From assembly GCF_002865645.1 (NCBI RefSeq), contig NW_020194539.1:62001-126000 (forward strand): a DNA stretch of 64,000 bases, given 5' to 3'. Below the pieces are notes generated by a model. That model did not search any database. It was not told the origin of the DNA and saw nothing but the letters and a program-made list of their open reading frames with translations. Both the position numbers and the translations under genes were made by a program. Origin of the DNA: Hyaloscypha bicolor E. Its lineage: Eukaryota > Ascomycota > Leotiomycetes > Helotiales > Hyaloscyphaceae. The number at the start of each line of letters is the position of its first letter. Position 1 is the stretch's first letter. Below are positions 37,385 to 47,339 of this stretch, piece by piece.

Positions 37385-37628
37385 CTTGGGATTGGAAGGA
37401 AGAACGGTGGGTGCTGAAGGGCGATGAGAGGAGGGGAGGATGCGAGAGGTGCAGCGCGAGGAGGGGGAGGGAAAATAAAATAATTTTGCAGAGCTGCTTT
37501 ACGCGGCCGCTTTTTAGTCCGCATTTTGCATGGAGCGGCGAGCGAAATTTATTCCAGCATCAACGACGGACAAGTTTGAGCTCGACACCTCACCCCGAGC
37601 TTGAATAGAGGCTCATTTGAGCAGCACA
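37385..37628. promoter_or_regulatory. Bidirectional promoter between RRS1 and the DAP3-type gene
   Basis: Only 244 bp separate the two start codons, so both cytosolic and mitochondrial ribosome genes must be driven from here. It contains purine-rich runs (37425-37475) and a GCGGCCGC site near 37503. No TATA box is evident. Confidence 0.6.
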
Positions 37629-39338
37629 ATGGCAAGCACGAATTGCCTCCGCTGCCTCGCGCGGCCCTCATTGTCTCCCACCAGCATCCTCAATTCCTCC
37701 TTCCTCAATGGCAGCACAAGCAGGAGTAAAATTGCTGCTTCAGCTTCAACCTCAATATTAAACCCGATTTCGAAAGGCGCAGCGCAATTCTCCACGACGA
37801 GCGTACAATCCCGCTCCCCCATCAACCGGCCTGCCACCACCTCCGGCCGCAAAAACGAGAAAGTGAAGGGCCAGAAGACGCTCCGGATCAAGAAGAAGCC
37901 GCCGCCGAAGACGGGCAAGCCGCCTGCGCCGGGGGAGAGGAAGGCGATGCGAAAGAGGATTGTGCTGAGTAATACTAATGCGCTGGAGGTGCAGGGGTTG
38001 AGGGAGTTGGATGCGGGGTTGGTGGGGGAGTGGGAGAAGGGGATTGTGCGGGAAGTGGAGGAGAATGCTGCGGATGGAGACTGGGTGTTGGAGGGGGCGA
38101 TGGGGATGGTTGAGCAGGACAAGGGAGAGGGAGAGACGAATGGGGAAGAGGTTATCGGACAGGTTGTGGGCTTGATGGGGAGTACGGTTGATAGTCTCAG
38201 AGCTGTTGAGGCGTTTAAGACGGCGCAGGGATGGGGGCTTTTTCGACGGCCTGGGTTGTTGGTTAGAGAGGAGAGTGTGGCGCTTTCTAGGAAGCTGATC
38301 ATGAGCGAGGAGGGGGAGATGCTGAGACTTGTGATAGATGGGGAGAGAGGGACGGGAAAGAGTTTGATTTTGTTGCATGCTATGGCTACAGCGTTCGTGA
38401 GGGGGTGGGTTGTGCTAAATATTCCTGAAGGTATTTCCGCTCCCTCCTCCAAACCAAAAAGGGTTGATTGATGCTGATAATTTGCAGCACAAGAAGTCAC
38501 CAACGCAATGAACGACTACGCGCCCCTTCCAGGCACCACCCCAACCCTGTTCTCCCAGCCAACATACACGGCCAACTGGCTCTCCCAAATCAACAAAGCG
38601 AACACCACGCTCCTCCAAGACATGGAACTCAGCCTAACGCACAACTTGCCCATCCCACTACAGTCCAACATCTCGCTCTCTCGTCTATGCGAGCTCGGCG
38701 CCCGCGACCCAGACGTCGCGTGGCCTGTTTTCCAAGCCTTCTGGGCGGAACTCATGGCTAAAGGACGACCACCGGTTTTGCTGGCTTTGGATGGGCTGAA
38801 TAATGTGATGCGAGAGTCAATGTATAGGGCGCCGGATACTAGTTTTGTGCATGCGCATGATTTGGCGATTGTCAACCATTTTGTGGGGTATTTGTCTGGA
38901 GAGAGGAAACTGGGTAATGGCGGCGCGGTAATTGCGGCGACGAATAGGAGTCATGCGCCCAAGTCAAAGAGTTTGGATTTGGTGTTGACGCAGCTTGAGG
39001 AGAGGCAGCTGGGGGAAGAGGAGATTACTGAGAAGGATCCGTTTGAGAAGGGGTATGATGGAAGGGTTGAGTGGGCTTTGGGTGTTAAGGATGTGGAAGG
39101 CGTGGAGGAAGCGGCGGGAGAGGAAACTGTGGACAAGGAGTTGAGTCCTGGTCCTGTGGAGGTTTTGAAGCTGAAGGGGCTGAGTAAGAAGGAGGCGAGG
39201 GGCCTAATGGAGTATTGGGCTAAGAGTGGGGTGCTGAGGAAGAGGGTTGATGAGGAGGAGGTTGCGGAGAAGTGGGCGTTGGCTGGCAATGGGGTTGTGG
39301 GTGAGATTGAGAGGGGGGCGTTGAGGATGAGGATTTGA
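37629..39338 (+). CDS. RSM23: Mitochondrial ribosomal small-subunit protein mS29 (DAP3 family)
   Basis: Two exons (37629-38430, 38488-39338) with a 57-bp GTATTT...TTGCAG intron; 550 residues. The N-terminus is rich in Ser, Arg and Ala without acids (residues 1-60), a mitochondrial targeting peptide. A Walker A motif GERGTGKS lies near residue 238 and a Walker B-like LLALDGLNNV near 366, as in the GTP-binding DAP3/mS29 family of the mitoribosome 28S/37S subunit. The flanking ERKAMRKRIVLSNTNALEV and HDLAIVNHFVGYLSG segments also fit. The open frame extends 12 bases upstream through a TTG, but the first ATG is 37629. It is co-located head to head with RRS1. Yeast Rsm23 is the nearest named homologue I know of. 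Confidence 0.93.
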
Positions 39339-40070
39339 TGTGATGAGAGGAAAGGGGTGTAAATATGTACTGTATTTGTATCCGAATTGTATGTGTTGAT
39401 AGAAGACATAGATGAGATTAAAGCATTCAAGAACTTTTCTAACATGGCCCGGATGGCAGACCTGAAGTTTTGGGCAGCCGAGCTATTTACGTCTAGAGGC
39501 TCTTGACTTCCCTTGTTTTATGCTTGAATTGCCTCACCTTCAGATGGCAAGAAGTATTTTGCCTGGGGCTTTCTTAGTGGTCTGATTCAACGACAGCCTC
39601 ACCTTTAGTCCAGGAAAGAATGTGAGGGAAAAGCGTCAACGGAAGCCCAATCTTAAGCAGTTGATTTCCAACTTCGACCTCTTCTCCATCAATCAACAAC
39701 GACCATCATAGCTTTGCAATTCAAGCTTGTACCGCAATTGAGGATTTCGAGATCTCAAACATCTTGTGAATGCTCTTTTGGTGTCGTGGTTCAGTTGAGT
39801 TTCCGAGAACCTCACCTTTTAGACGAAAAGAAGGCGTCGAATTGCAATCTCTACCTAACCTTAAGCAGTAGCTCTCTAACTTCGACCTCCCCTTCTCCGT
39901 TCATCAACAACACCCATCGAACCCCAACTTCGCAACGCAACGGTGCTGTTGAGGTGCCTGCTTCGAGATCTCAATCGATCTTGTGTATGCTCTTGGAATT
40001 CCAAGATCCCACAAGAGGATCACCAAACCACAATCTCCGCACATCTCAACCGCTCCTACTCACTTTCATC
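39339..40070. repeat. Intergenic region with an imperfect ~210-bp tandem duplication
   Basis: About 39640-39770 recurs, diverged, at about 39848-39985. Shared landmarks are TTAAGCAG (39653 and 39861), AACTTCGACCTC (39670 and 39879), ATCAACAACNNCCATC, and CGAGATCTCAA followed by ATCTTGTG. Spacing drifts from 208 to 216 bp. It lies just upstream of the coiled-coil gene and probably duplicates its promoter or 5' UTR. Confidence 0.75.
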
Positions 40071-41212
40071 ATGGCTTTTCACTCGTGGAAGGATCCTTCC
40101 ATCTGGGAAGCTCGCGCCACCGCCACCTCAGCAGTAGATGGAGACACCGCAATGGCCGACAACCCAGCGAGACCTAAAACCCTCGCCGAACTCCTCAAAG
40201 CAGACCTCCGCCTCAAAGCCGACAAGAAAATGCGAAACGTGCACTACGAAGGACTCCTCGAACTCCGCGAATCCCGCGACAACCTCGACCTCGAGATCGA
40301 AGGCACGGAAGCTGAGTTGGAAGCAGCCGATGCATTTATCAGGCAAAAGCAAGTCGAAAAGCAAGTTGATGTTCATGCGTCGGGCCTTTCGAATGCGCTT
40401 TTCATGGCTTATGGCGAGTTTTGTGAGAGTCTGTACTCGCAATGGGGAGGTTTTAAGGGCATCTCGATTTTGTGTGACCAGCCACATCATGGTTCCTACT
40501 TTAGATATGACCCGGAGTTTTGCTTTTTTAAGCAGTTTGCGGAGGAGCAGGAGCAGGAGAAGATGGAGCTTAGAGCGAGATTGGAGGAGGTGGGGGAGAG
40601 GATGAGGGAGAAGGGCGAGGAAGTGGGCATTGAGGTCGAGGAAGAGGATGGTGAAGAAGCAGCCACTGATCAAGTTTCTGACATGGAAATTGCGGAAGCA
40701 GGAGAGGGTGAGGTGGGAGAGGATGAGCTGGACCTGAGGATCAAGGAGCACGTCCATTGGACGAATCGCAATTTCAGATGTGAGGCTTCTGTTTCTGTGG
40801 TTCGCGAATTCGACGGATCGGAGCGGACTGAGCAAATTGTTGAGTTCTGGTCTCTTCCTCAAATTGAGCCCCGGAGTGGTGTTGAGGCTACCTGGGGTGA
40901 GCAGTATGTAAGTTATCTACTCTCCGTCCACTTCCAAGATCGCTGCTAAATCTGCCTCAGCCTGAGCTCTACCGTCTCGCGATCCGTGCTGCGAAGAACG
41001 GATCGGAGGCTGCGATGGAAATGTTGATGAGACTTCCAAGCATGAGTGCCGAGTTCAAGGGTTGGCTCTTTGAATACGAGTTTGAGGAGTCGCTGAAGGA
41101 TGAGCCGCTTCTTTCTAGGCGGTGGGTGTTCAAGGAGGCGAGGAAGATTGAGGAGCCTGGTACTGTGGTGGAGAAGAATAAGGGTTTGGTAAAGTTGATC
41201 GCTGCTTATTAA
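40071..41212 (+). CDS. Acidic coiled-coil protein of unknown function
   Basis: Two exons (40071-40907, 40961-41212) with a 53-bp GTAAGT...CCTCAG intron give 362 residues. The ATG at 40071 (MAFHSWKDPSIWEARA) is chosen because it follows a clean CATC context. The frame is open further 5' with an ATG at 39989, but that part is the duplicated leader. Residues about 60-105 and 165-200 are heptad-like, charged helices (LELRESRDNLDLEIEGTEAE; LRARLEEVGERMREKGEEVG), with a very acidic stretch near 200-230. The C-terminal exon has MLMRLPSMSAEFKGWLFEYE. No enzymatic motif was seen, and I recognise no family. Confidence 0.8.
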
Positions 41213-41339
41213 GGGGAGAATTAAGTGTGGGAGGAGAGCTCGGGGTTTTGGATTTGGATAACGGCTAAGGCAATTAAGTGGTTTACACTGCTATGAGTTC
41301 TGAGTTGCTCGCAAACAATGGTCGGGACTAGTGTGTCAA

Positions 41340-42100
41340 ATGATTTGATTTGATTTAATTAGAGCCTACTAATTAAATCGTACTAATTATAATTAAATAT
41401 GGTTAATTAAATTATTATATAATAATACACGTGTTTCTAGAGCTAAAATAAGATTGTAACTAATTATTTTTGAGGTTACTTAATACTTATTTTATTAAAT
41501 TAGGCCTAGTATTACTTAGTAAGCAAGTATAAAAGTAATAACCTCTTTTTTATTTTCTAGTAATTATTTATTATTTTATAAATAATATTATTATAAAATA
41601 ATAATACTCATATTAATTAATACTTTAAAATTATAAGAGTATTTATAATTAAAAGAATAAGAGAAAAGATATTAATTATTTAATTGTCTTTAAAATATAT
41701 TAAAAAGATTATATATTCTTTTTTTAATAATAATTATAATTAATTAACTTTAATTATTTCTTAATATATTAATTAAAATAACTTATTACTTATTGAGATA
41801 AAAATAAGATAAGAATCTTAGAATTCGAAAATATAAGAAAAATAAAAATTTAAGCATTAGTTCTTTAATTAAGAGACTATTAATTTAATAAAGCTTTTAT
41901 TAAAAAATTAAAGTTAGAGAGCAAAAAATAAACTAAATAAACTAAAAATAAATAATATAAGTAATATTAGAAATTATATGTCTTTCTTATTTAAGTTATA
42001 TCCCTTATTTATTGCTTTTATAATTCAAGAGAAATAATATTAGACCTAATTTAAACATGTTATAAATAATAAAGCAGTGGTATTTTCGCATATATTCAAG
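41340..42100. other. AT-rich RIP-type remnant
   Basis: About 760 bp of TA-dominated sequence without open frames, LTR or TIR that I could pair. The composition matches the RIP-degraded transposons elsewhere, so it is probably an old fragment of one. It separates the gene island from the 1087-residue orphan gene. Confidence 0.6.
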
Positions 42101-42133
42101 ACGCTAATAGCATACGAAAATTCTGGTATTGAA

Positions 42134-45100
42134 CTATCCAATGATCACATTAAAGTCGCCCAACTGGTAAGTTCCAAGGCATTTCAAGCATGGCGCTGGA
42201 GGTAAGACTAGAACCTTCTTCCCTTGTTGAATGCTTGCCGCGACAGCAGCTAATCGGGCTTGCCAATTACCGGTAGTCATGAAAATCCCTCTTGAGTTGG
42301 GAAAGTCCAAAAATTCATCCCAGCAGTCGATAGATACCAGAGAATTTTGAAGCCAGCCTTCTTGAGGAATAGACACTGTAGAAAGTGTGCTCGATGACGC
42401 AACAGATGCACAAGTATGCGGGCATCCTTGGAGCATAGCATATCTCCTGTTCCCGCATAGATTCATAATATCAAGTTCTCCTAGAGCCTTTCCGCGGTCA
42501 TCGAGAGATACGAGGGCCTCGACTAAAACAACTGGAGTGTCTCTCAGGCCCCGCCAACCTACATCAATGGGCATCTCAAAATCTGTGAAAGATAGATGCA
42601 ACGAAGTTCCTATAAAAGAGTTTCGAAATTCGCCTTTGAAGGGAAAATGGTTAATCAAGCGCCACGATGCGAGACTGTATTCTTTCAATCTTGGCTTTGC
42701 TGGGGAGACTAAAAACGCCATCCCAGGACGGCCCAGGTTTCCAAGGACTCGTTTGATATGCAGCTTTGATGAGTTCACCGTTGGATCAGCCAATAACGCC
42801 GAATCAACAAAAATTGAATCTCCAGATGATAAGGCGAACACTCCTCGAAGGGATTTGGGTACGACATCGAATTGTCCAGACTCGAACATAGCTAAACAAG
42901 CAAAGCATCGCTCCAAATAAGCAACGGGGCCTGGGTTCAGAGAAGCATCAAACAACTCCGGGGGAGACCACTCCGGTAGACTTTCTGAGCCTCGGTTTGA
43001 AGTGATATTGGGGGTGGACATCCGAGCGTCCCGCGAAGTGGACTTGAATACACTTTCGCGGGAGGTGCTAAGCCCATGGGTCCATCGAAGTGTAGGTATT
43101 GTTAGGTTAAGTATTTCAAGGTTCACCGTGGCCCCGTCGAGTTTCTCGTATATCGAAGTCGCAAAGTCCAAGGCGGCAATACTGCAGTCCAATGACGGTG
43201 AGTGTAAGAAAATATTCCGTAGATACGCCATTAGATTGTCGTTGCAAAACGGCTCAGCAAGTATGGCATCAATATCATCCAATGAAGCGGTTGCGCTAGG
43301 GTTGAAAAATTCTTCCGTTTCCGTCTCTACAATTGCTGGTACACCAGGATTGGCCTGTTTGGAACTGCCCGCTTGTGTGTTTCGCTTAATTTGGACGCAT
43401 TCTCGCTTGAATAAAGACACCACTGACGGATCTCCGATCAGATATTCAAAAACTATCGTCTCCGACTGCCCATTCTTATTCGATTTGCATAGCTTGAAAC
43501 GCAAATTATTAATTTCTTCGAACACATCGTGAACAAGTTGGCAATCTTCTCCTTCTTTACTCACGAGGGTTTGCGCCAGACGGTTGTAGCAGCCATGACA
43601 ATACGGTCGTTTTGAGCAGCCCAGTCCGTTACTAGAGCATCTGAAAGACACAACAGAACGAGAATTCTTGCAGGCGAATCCGCTAGAGTGACAGAATTCC
43701 GTGCATGGCTCGCCGTTGACATTGCAACAACAACCATCAAGTGAACCCTGCATGCAAGAACAATCTCTGCCCTCACATGCTATCTTAGGATTGTCATAGC
43801 TTGCGACTATCCAGCGGACATGACCGTCTGCCATATTCTCAGCCTCACCACGAGATCTCTTGAGAGATTTTCGTGCAACGGGAAGTGCGGATGCATATCC
43901 ATAGGCAGCAACTTCGTCATTAACCTTGGGTTCGGTCAAGAATCGGATCATGAGGTCATCAGAGGAGCATTTCAGCCCTTGTGCAATATGTCGAAGGGCG
44001 GTTATTTTTTTCATTGGTCCGAGGCCGGGCAACCCTTTAGTGTCTTCTTTGAACATCCCAAGTAGAACGGAGAAATCATTCAACTGAAAATAGGGCGGCA
44101 GGTTGGTGTCGTATTCGGAAAGGAAACGCTTGCCTCTCCTGCTGCCTAGGTGGAACAATTTGGTCACTTGCTCTCGTTCCCAGCCTTCCGCTTCTTGGTA
44201 TCTGTTGGCAGCTTTGGAAATCAAATCCAGCCAACGCACTGGAATCCCGGATGAGTTGACACGTTTCGTAAGACGATTGATAAATTCACATGACTGGTCG
44301 ATGCCAAGATGGGTTTGGGACCACGGTCCGATAAGGATGCCGAGAATGACGACCCAGAGCTCGTCGATGGTGACCCGAGAGGTGTCGGATGCCATTCTGC
44401 GTTCTGCTATTTCGGGAGGCGCATAATATCGCATCCGTGCGAGAGGCAGGGACCAGTACACGCCCTCTCGGTCAGTGGATGACTGTTGACCAGAAATTGT
44501 GATGATGGCGCCATTCATGAGCGCATCTTTCTGGTCCACTTCCTTGGGTTGATCAACCAAGATATGCATGTTGGGGTAAAGATGCCAAGACGATATTGCG
44601 AGAAGAATGGATCCGTCCTGAACTCTCTGGGGCATCCCTTGGACAAGACGCTCCATTGCCTCCATCGCAGAGATCCACGCATTCATGACGCTTTCGTATG
44701 GCTCATTGCTGGAGTTCACCGGCATTCTGATATTGTTCATAATAAGCGTGAGTTGAGTCTGCTGCAACCGCTTGATTGAATCCGCTGTATGAAGCCAGGA
44801 TCGGGCGCTGGCGTCCCATGCAGCGAGTTGCTCACGAGTGACAATTTGCTGTGCCGCCATGACCGAGGCGGTATCAGTTGCACTCCCGCTGTTGAAGCTT
44901 GACAATATTTCCTGTTTTCTTTTCTCAACCAACTCTACCCATAGCGAGATTGCCTCGTGGCTCTTCCAAATCCTCGCGAGCAGACACGATAGGAGATGGA
45001 CGGCTAGGGCTCCACTCCCAGAAGTTGCCCCGGCCCAAATATTAGTTCCGTCAGCACCCATTTGAGCACCAAATATGGCCCCTTCTGGGAAACTCTGAGC

Positions 45101-45397
45101 ATTCTCTGCCATGGTTGCGCAAATCTCAGATACTCGCTTGCCGTAGGCATCGATGAGGTGAGGAACTCGGGTGAGCTTGGAGTCAAATAATGCCCCGAGC
45201 CTGCGTGCAGTAATGTGAGACTGTCCTGATTCCGCTTCTGCTCGGCGATTAGCTGACAGAGCGGCACCCAGACCTTGGTACTCCTTTGGTGCCTCCATCT
45301 TTAGCAAGGTGAAGTCGATGTTGAAGGCAGCGGCCGCAATGGTGAGTTCATTCGGGATGGAAATAGCGACAGCGCTGATCTTTCCCATGGAAGCCAT
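42134..45397 (-). CDS. Large orphan protein with a central cysteine cluster, 1087 residues
   Basis: A single uninterrupted exon of 1088 codons; the first ATG is 45397 (MASMGKISAVAIS). No known domain was recognised. Residues 1 to about 520 are mostly helical (for example WAGATSGSGALAVHLLSCLL). At about 541-605 a dense Cys cluster occurs: CEGRDCSCMQ, CCCNVNGEPC, CHSSGFAC, GCSKRPYCHGCYN, about 17 Cys in 65 residues, which suggests zinc binding. A polar linker with SRGSESLPEW-type Ser-rich sequence lies near 800-830, then a C-terminal region with GNWQARLAAVAASIQQGKKV and PPAPCLKCLG. There is no signal peptide. A CAG directly before the ATG (TTTGCGCAG) could end a 5'-UTR intron. Codon use and GC match the gene island, not the AT-rich blocks. 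Being intact next to RIP blocks argues it is under selection. Confidence 0.9.
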   Translation of the reverse strand: MASMGKISAVAISIPNELTIAAAAFNIDFTLLKMEAPKEYQGLGAALSANRRAEAESGQSHITARRLGALFDSKLTRVPHLIDAYGKRVSEICATMAENAQSFPEGAIFGAQMGADGTNIWAGATSGSGALAVHLLSCLLARIWKSHEAISLWVELVEKRKQEILSSFNSGSATDTASVMAAQQIVTREQLAAWDASARSWLHTADSIKRLQQTQLTLIMNNIRMPVNSSNEPYESVMNAWISAMEAMERLVQGMPQRVQDGSILLAISSWHLYPNMHILVDQPKEVDQKDALMNGAIITISGQQSSTDREGVYWSLPLARMRYYAPPEIAERRMASDTSRVTIDELWVVILGILIGPWSQTHLGIDQSCEFINRLTKRVNSSGIPVRWLDLISKAANRYQEAEGWEREQVTKLFHLGSRRGKRFLSEYDTNLPPYFQLNDFSVLLGMFKEDTKGLPGLGPMKKITALRHIAQGLKCSSDDLMIRFLTEPKVNDEVAAYGYASALPVARKSLKRSRGEAENMADGHVRWIVASYDNPKIACEGRDCSCMQGSLDGCCCNVNGEPCTEFCHSSGFACKNSRSVVSFRCSSNGLGCSKRPYCHGCYNRLAQTLVSKEGEDCQLVHDVFEEINNLRFKLCKSNKNGQSETIVFEYLIGDPSVVSLFKRECVQIKRNTQAGSSKQANPGVPAIVETETEEFFNPSATASLDDIDAILAEPFCNDNLMAYLRNIFLHSPSLDCSIAALDFATSIYEKLDGATVNLEILNLTIPTLRWTHGLSTSRESVFKSTSRDARMSTPNITSNRGSESLPEWSPPELFDASLNPGPVAYLERCFACLAMFESGQFDVVPKSLRGVFALSSGDSIFVDSALLADPTVNSSKLHIKRVLGNLGRPGMAFLVSPAKPRLKEYSLASWRLINHFPFKGEFRNSFIGTSLHLSFTDFEMPIDVGWRGLRDTPVVLVEALVSLDDRGKALGELDIMNLCGNRRYAMLQGCPHTCASVASSSTLSTVSIPQEGWLQNSLVSIDCWDEFLDFPNSRGIFMTTGNWQARLAAVAASIQQGKKVLVLPPAPCLKCLGTYQLGDFNVIIG

Positions 45398-46775
45398 TCT
45401 GCGCAAAATGTAAGGTTGCGAATTCAGTTCATAAGCTTGAGCACTACCTGAGGTACCTTAGTTGAAAGAGGTGCCTTTAAAATCTGGGTTCAGGCAGAAT
45501 ATGACACAAGTGCACAACTTGACGGGTGCTGTGAGGCTTTGAGCTAGGACACCTGTGATAAATGCTGGACGTTGCGGCTACTACCTTGCGTATGGCGTGA
45601 TCAGGGCGGGGGGATGCACAGTTCGATGAGTGGGTGAAAGAAGAGACGGATATAATGATGAAACGAACAATAGTCGTGGCGGAGGGGCTTGGAGCACAGA
45701 GGAACTTCGAAGCTAGTGGGGGCGAGAGGGTTTACCAGTGACCAGTCGAACGCCCACCCACTCAACCGCTCAAATCCAATTTGGTCACAACAATACTGTA
45801 ATTTGGAGAAAGCAAGGTCATATCTGGGCTATTCGAAGTATTCTTCAAAATCCGTGAAGTTTTTAGAATTTTCTGAGCAATTTAAAAAGATTCAAATTTT
45901 TAATGTTCTGATAAGCGGTTGAGAGGAGAAGGATGACCCTACTCAGCGCTTACTCTACAACGAAACCACCTGTGATGACTGGCAAATCCGCATAATCTGC
46001 CGCAAATATCACATGAGAGGAAATGCGGCCAAAACGAGTAAGTAAGCTAGAGATCGGCAAAGGACTACTAAAAGTCGAGGTATTCCCTTCTCCTTTACTC
46101 TCTAGCTTAGTATTTTCAATACATGACATTCTTTGAACTTTGTGCTTTGACAATTGCATTGATCCCGTCGTCACGTGGACCTTGGTTTCTATGGTTCTCT
46201 CTTCTCATCTTCATATGATTGTATATTTGCCAATTATAAAGTTATGTGAATGAGGGGTTTGGCAAGTCAAGTGATCTGTGACTAAAGGGTTCGTTGGGGA
46301 TTATGAGGCATACAAATTTGATGGGAGGAGCACGCTTAGATGCGGTACTAACTTGTGATAAGTTACTCGTTAGGTGACCTCTGCCCGAGACATGGTAGTA
46401 CGAGGCTAGCCCGAGGAAGAATTCTCAGCACATGCCTGAGCTAGGCAATCTCATCCGTAATGTCGGATAGGAGGCCGACAATGTGTTCTTGTGCCTTGGA
46501 AACCAGCAATTGTCGATTCGCGAGAGGATTCGCGACTATGCAATTCGTGGTTCTCTCTGCAGGAACTTCACAACAGACACATTAAGGAGCTGCCAGCGAA
46601 GCAGTAAATTGACTATGGCGTTTGCGATATTAGGCTGTTGCATCGGATGCATCTACTGAACCACGCAGAGAGATCTCATAGAATTGTCTCACGGCATACT
46701 GCTTGATATTAGCACCACATAACACACAGTTTAATTTCTTTCACTGGTACGGGGAAACGGGGTCGATGTATTTCC
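45398..46775. other. Intergenic region without a recognised gene
   Basis: Mixed-GC sequence. Two short ORFs (45689-45922 plus, 45950-46174 minus) have no features. It probably holds the promoter of the orphan gene (45398-45700). Confidence 0.55.
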
Positions 46776-46779
46776 AGTG

Positions 46780-46850
46780 TGGGAAAAAAACTACTCAAGC
46801 TACTCAAGCAACTCTAGAGTAGCCTTGAGTAGAGTAGAGTAGAGTTCATT
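46780..46850. repeat. CTACTCAAG / GAGTAGAG repeat cluster
   Basis: GTGGGAAAAAAACTACTCAAG is followed by further CTACTCAAG units, a CTCTAGAG centre, then GAGTAGAGTAGAG. It resembles the array at 27017-27165, including the run of A beside the CTACTC units. It may be the end of an unrecognised transposon family. Confidence 0.75.
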
Positions 46851-47339
46851 TCCCGCGACTTTTGACAAGTGACTATTATATTAGCCCCATTTGTGGTTTA
46901 TTTACTTTTTATACATAATTATTATCTTAGCCTTATTTATAGGTTATTACGTTAATATTATCTCAGACTATATGGAGGTCACGGTTAAAAGAAATAAGAC
47001 ACGCTAGTCACGCTATCTTTAGTAATACTAAGGGCCAAAATGCCAATGTTAATGTGAAGTTTTTAATACTTAATGCTAGTTATGAGACATAGCTTGTTTG
47101 TTGCCACAAGCGCAAAGGCCAGTTCGAGGTAGGAACCAAACCATGGATTAACAACCCAGTACATATCAAGTAGTAACATTGTCGTGTAAGTAGTTGTGAT
47201 ACTCTCAGCATACCGGTAACGAGGGTCTGATGGGTCTGAATGTATATATGTTGATCAGGAAATTTCCCACACAAACTGTAATTAACTGATAGAGACCTTA
47301 GCCTCACACCTAATATGCACATATCAAATACACTAAACC
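46851..47339. other. AT-rich flank downstream of the split membrane-protein gene
   Basis: Contains two diverged copies of a 44-bp unit (TTAGCC...TTATTTAC, about 46873-46950). An 80-codon minus-strand ORF at 47080-47322 has no features. It probably includes the 3' UTR of the gene ending at 47340. Confidence 0.5.

Noticed and set aside
37617..37628. Four-residue upstream extension of the mS29 gene
   Set aside because: It would start at TTG; the first ATG is 37629 and gives a normal targeting peptide.
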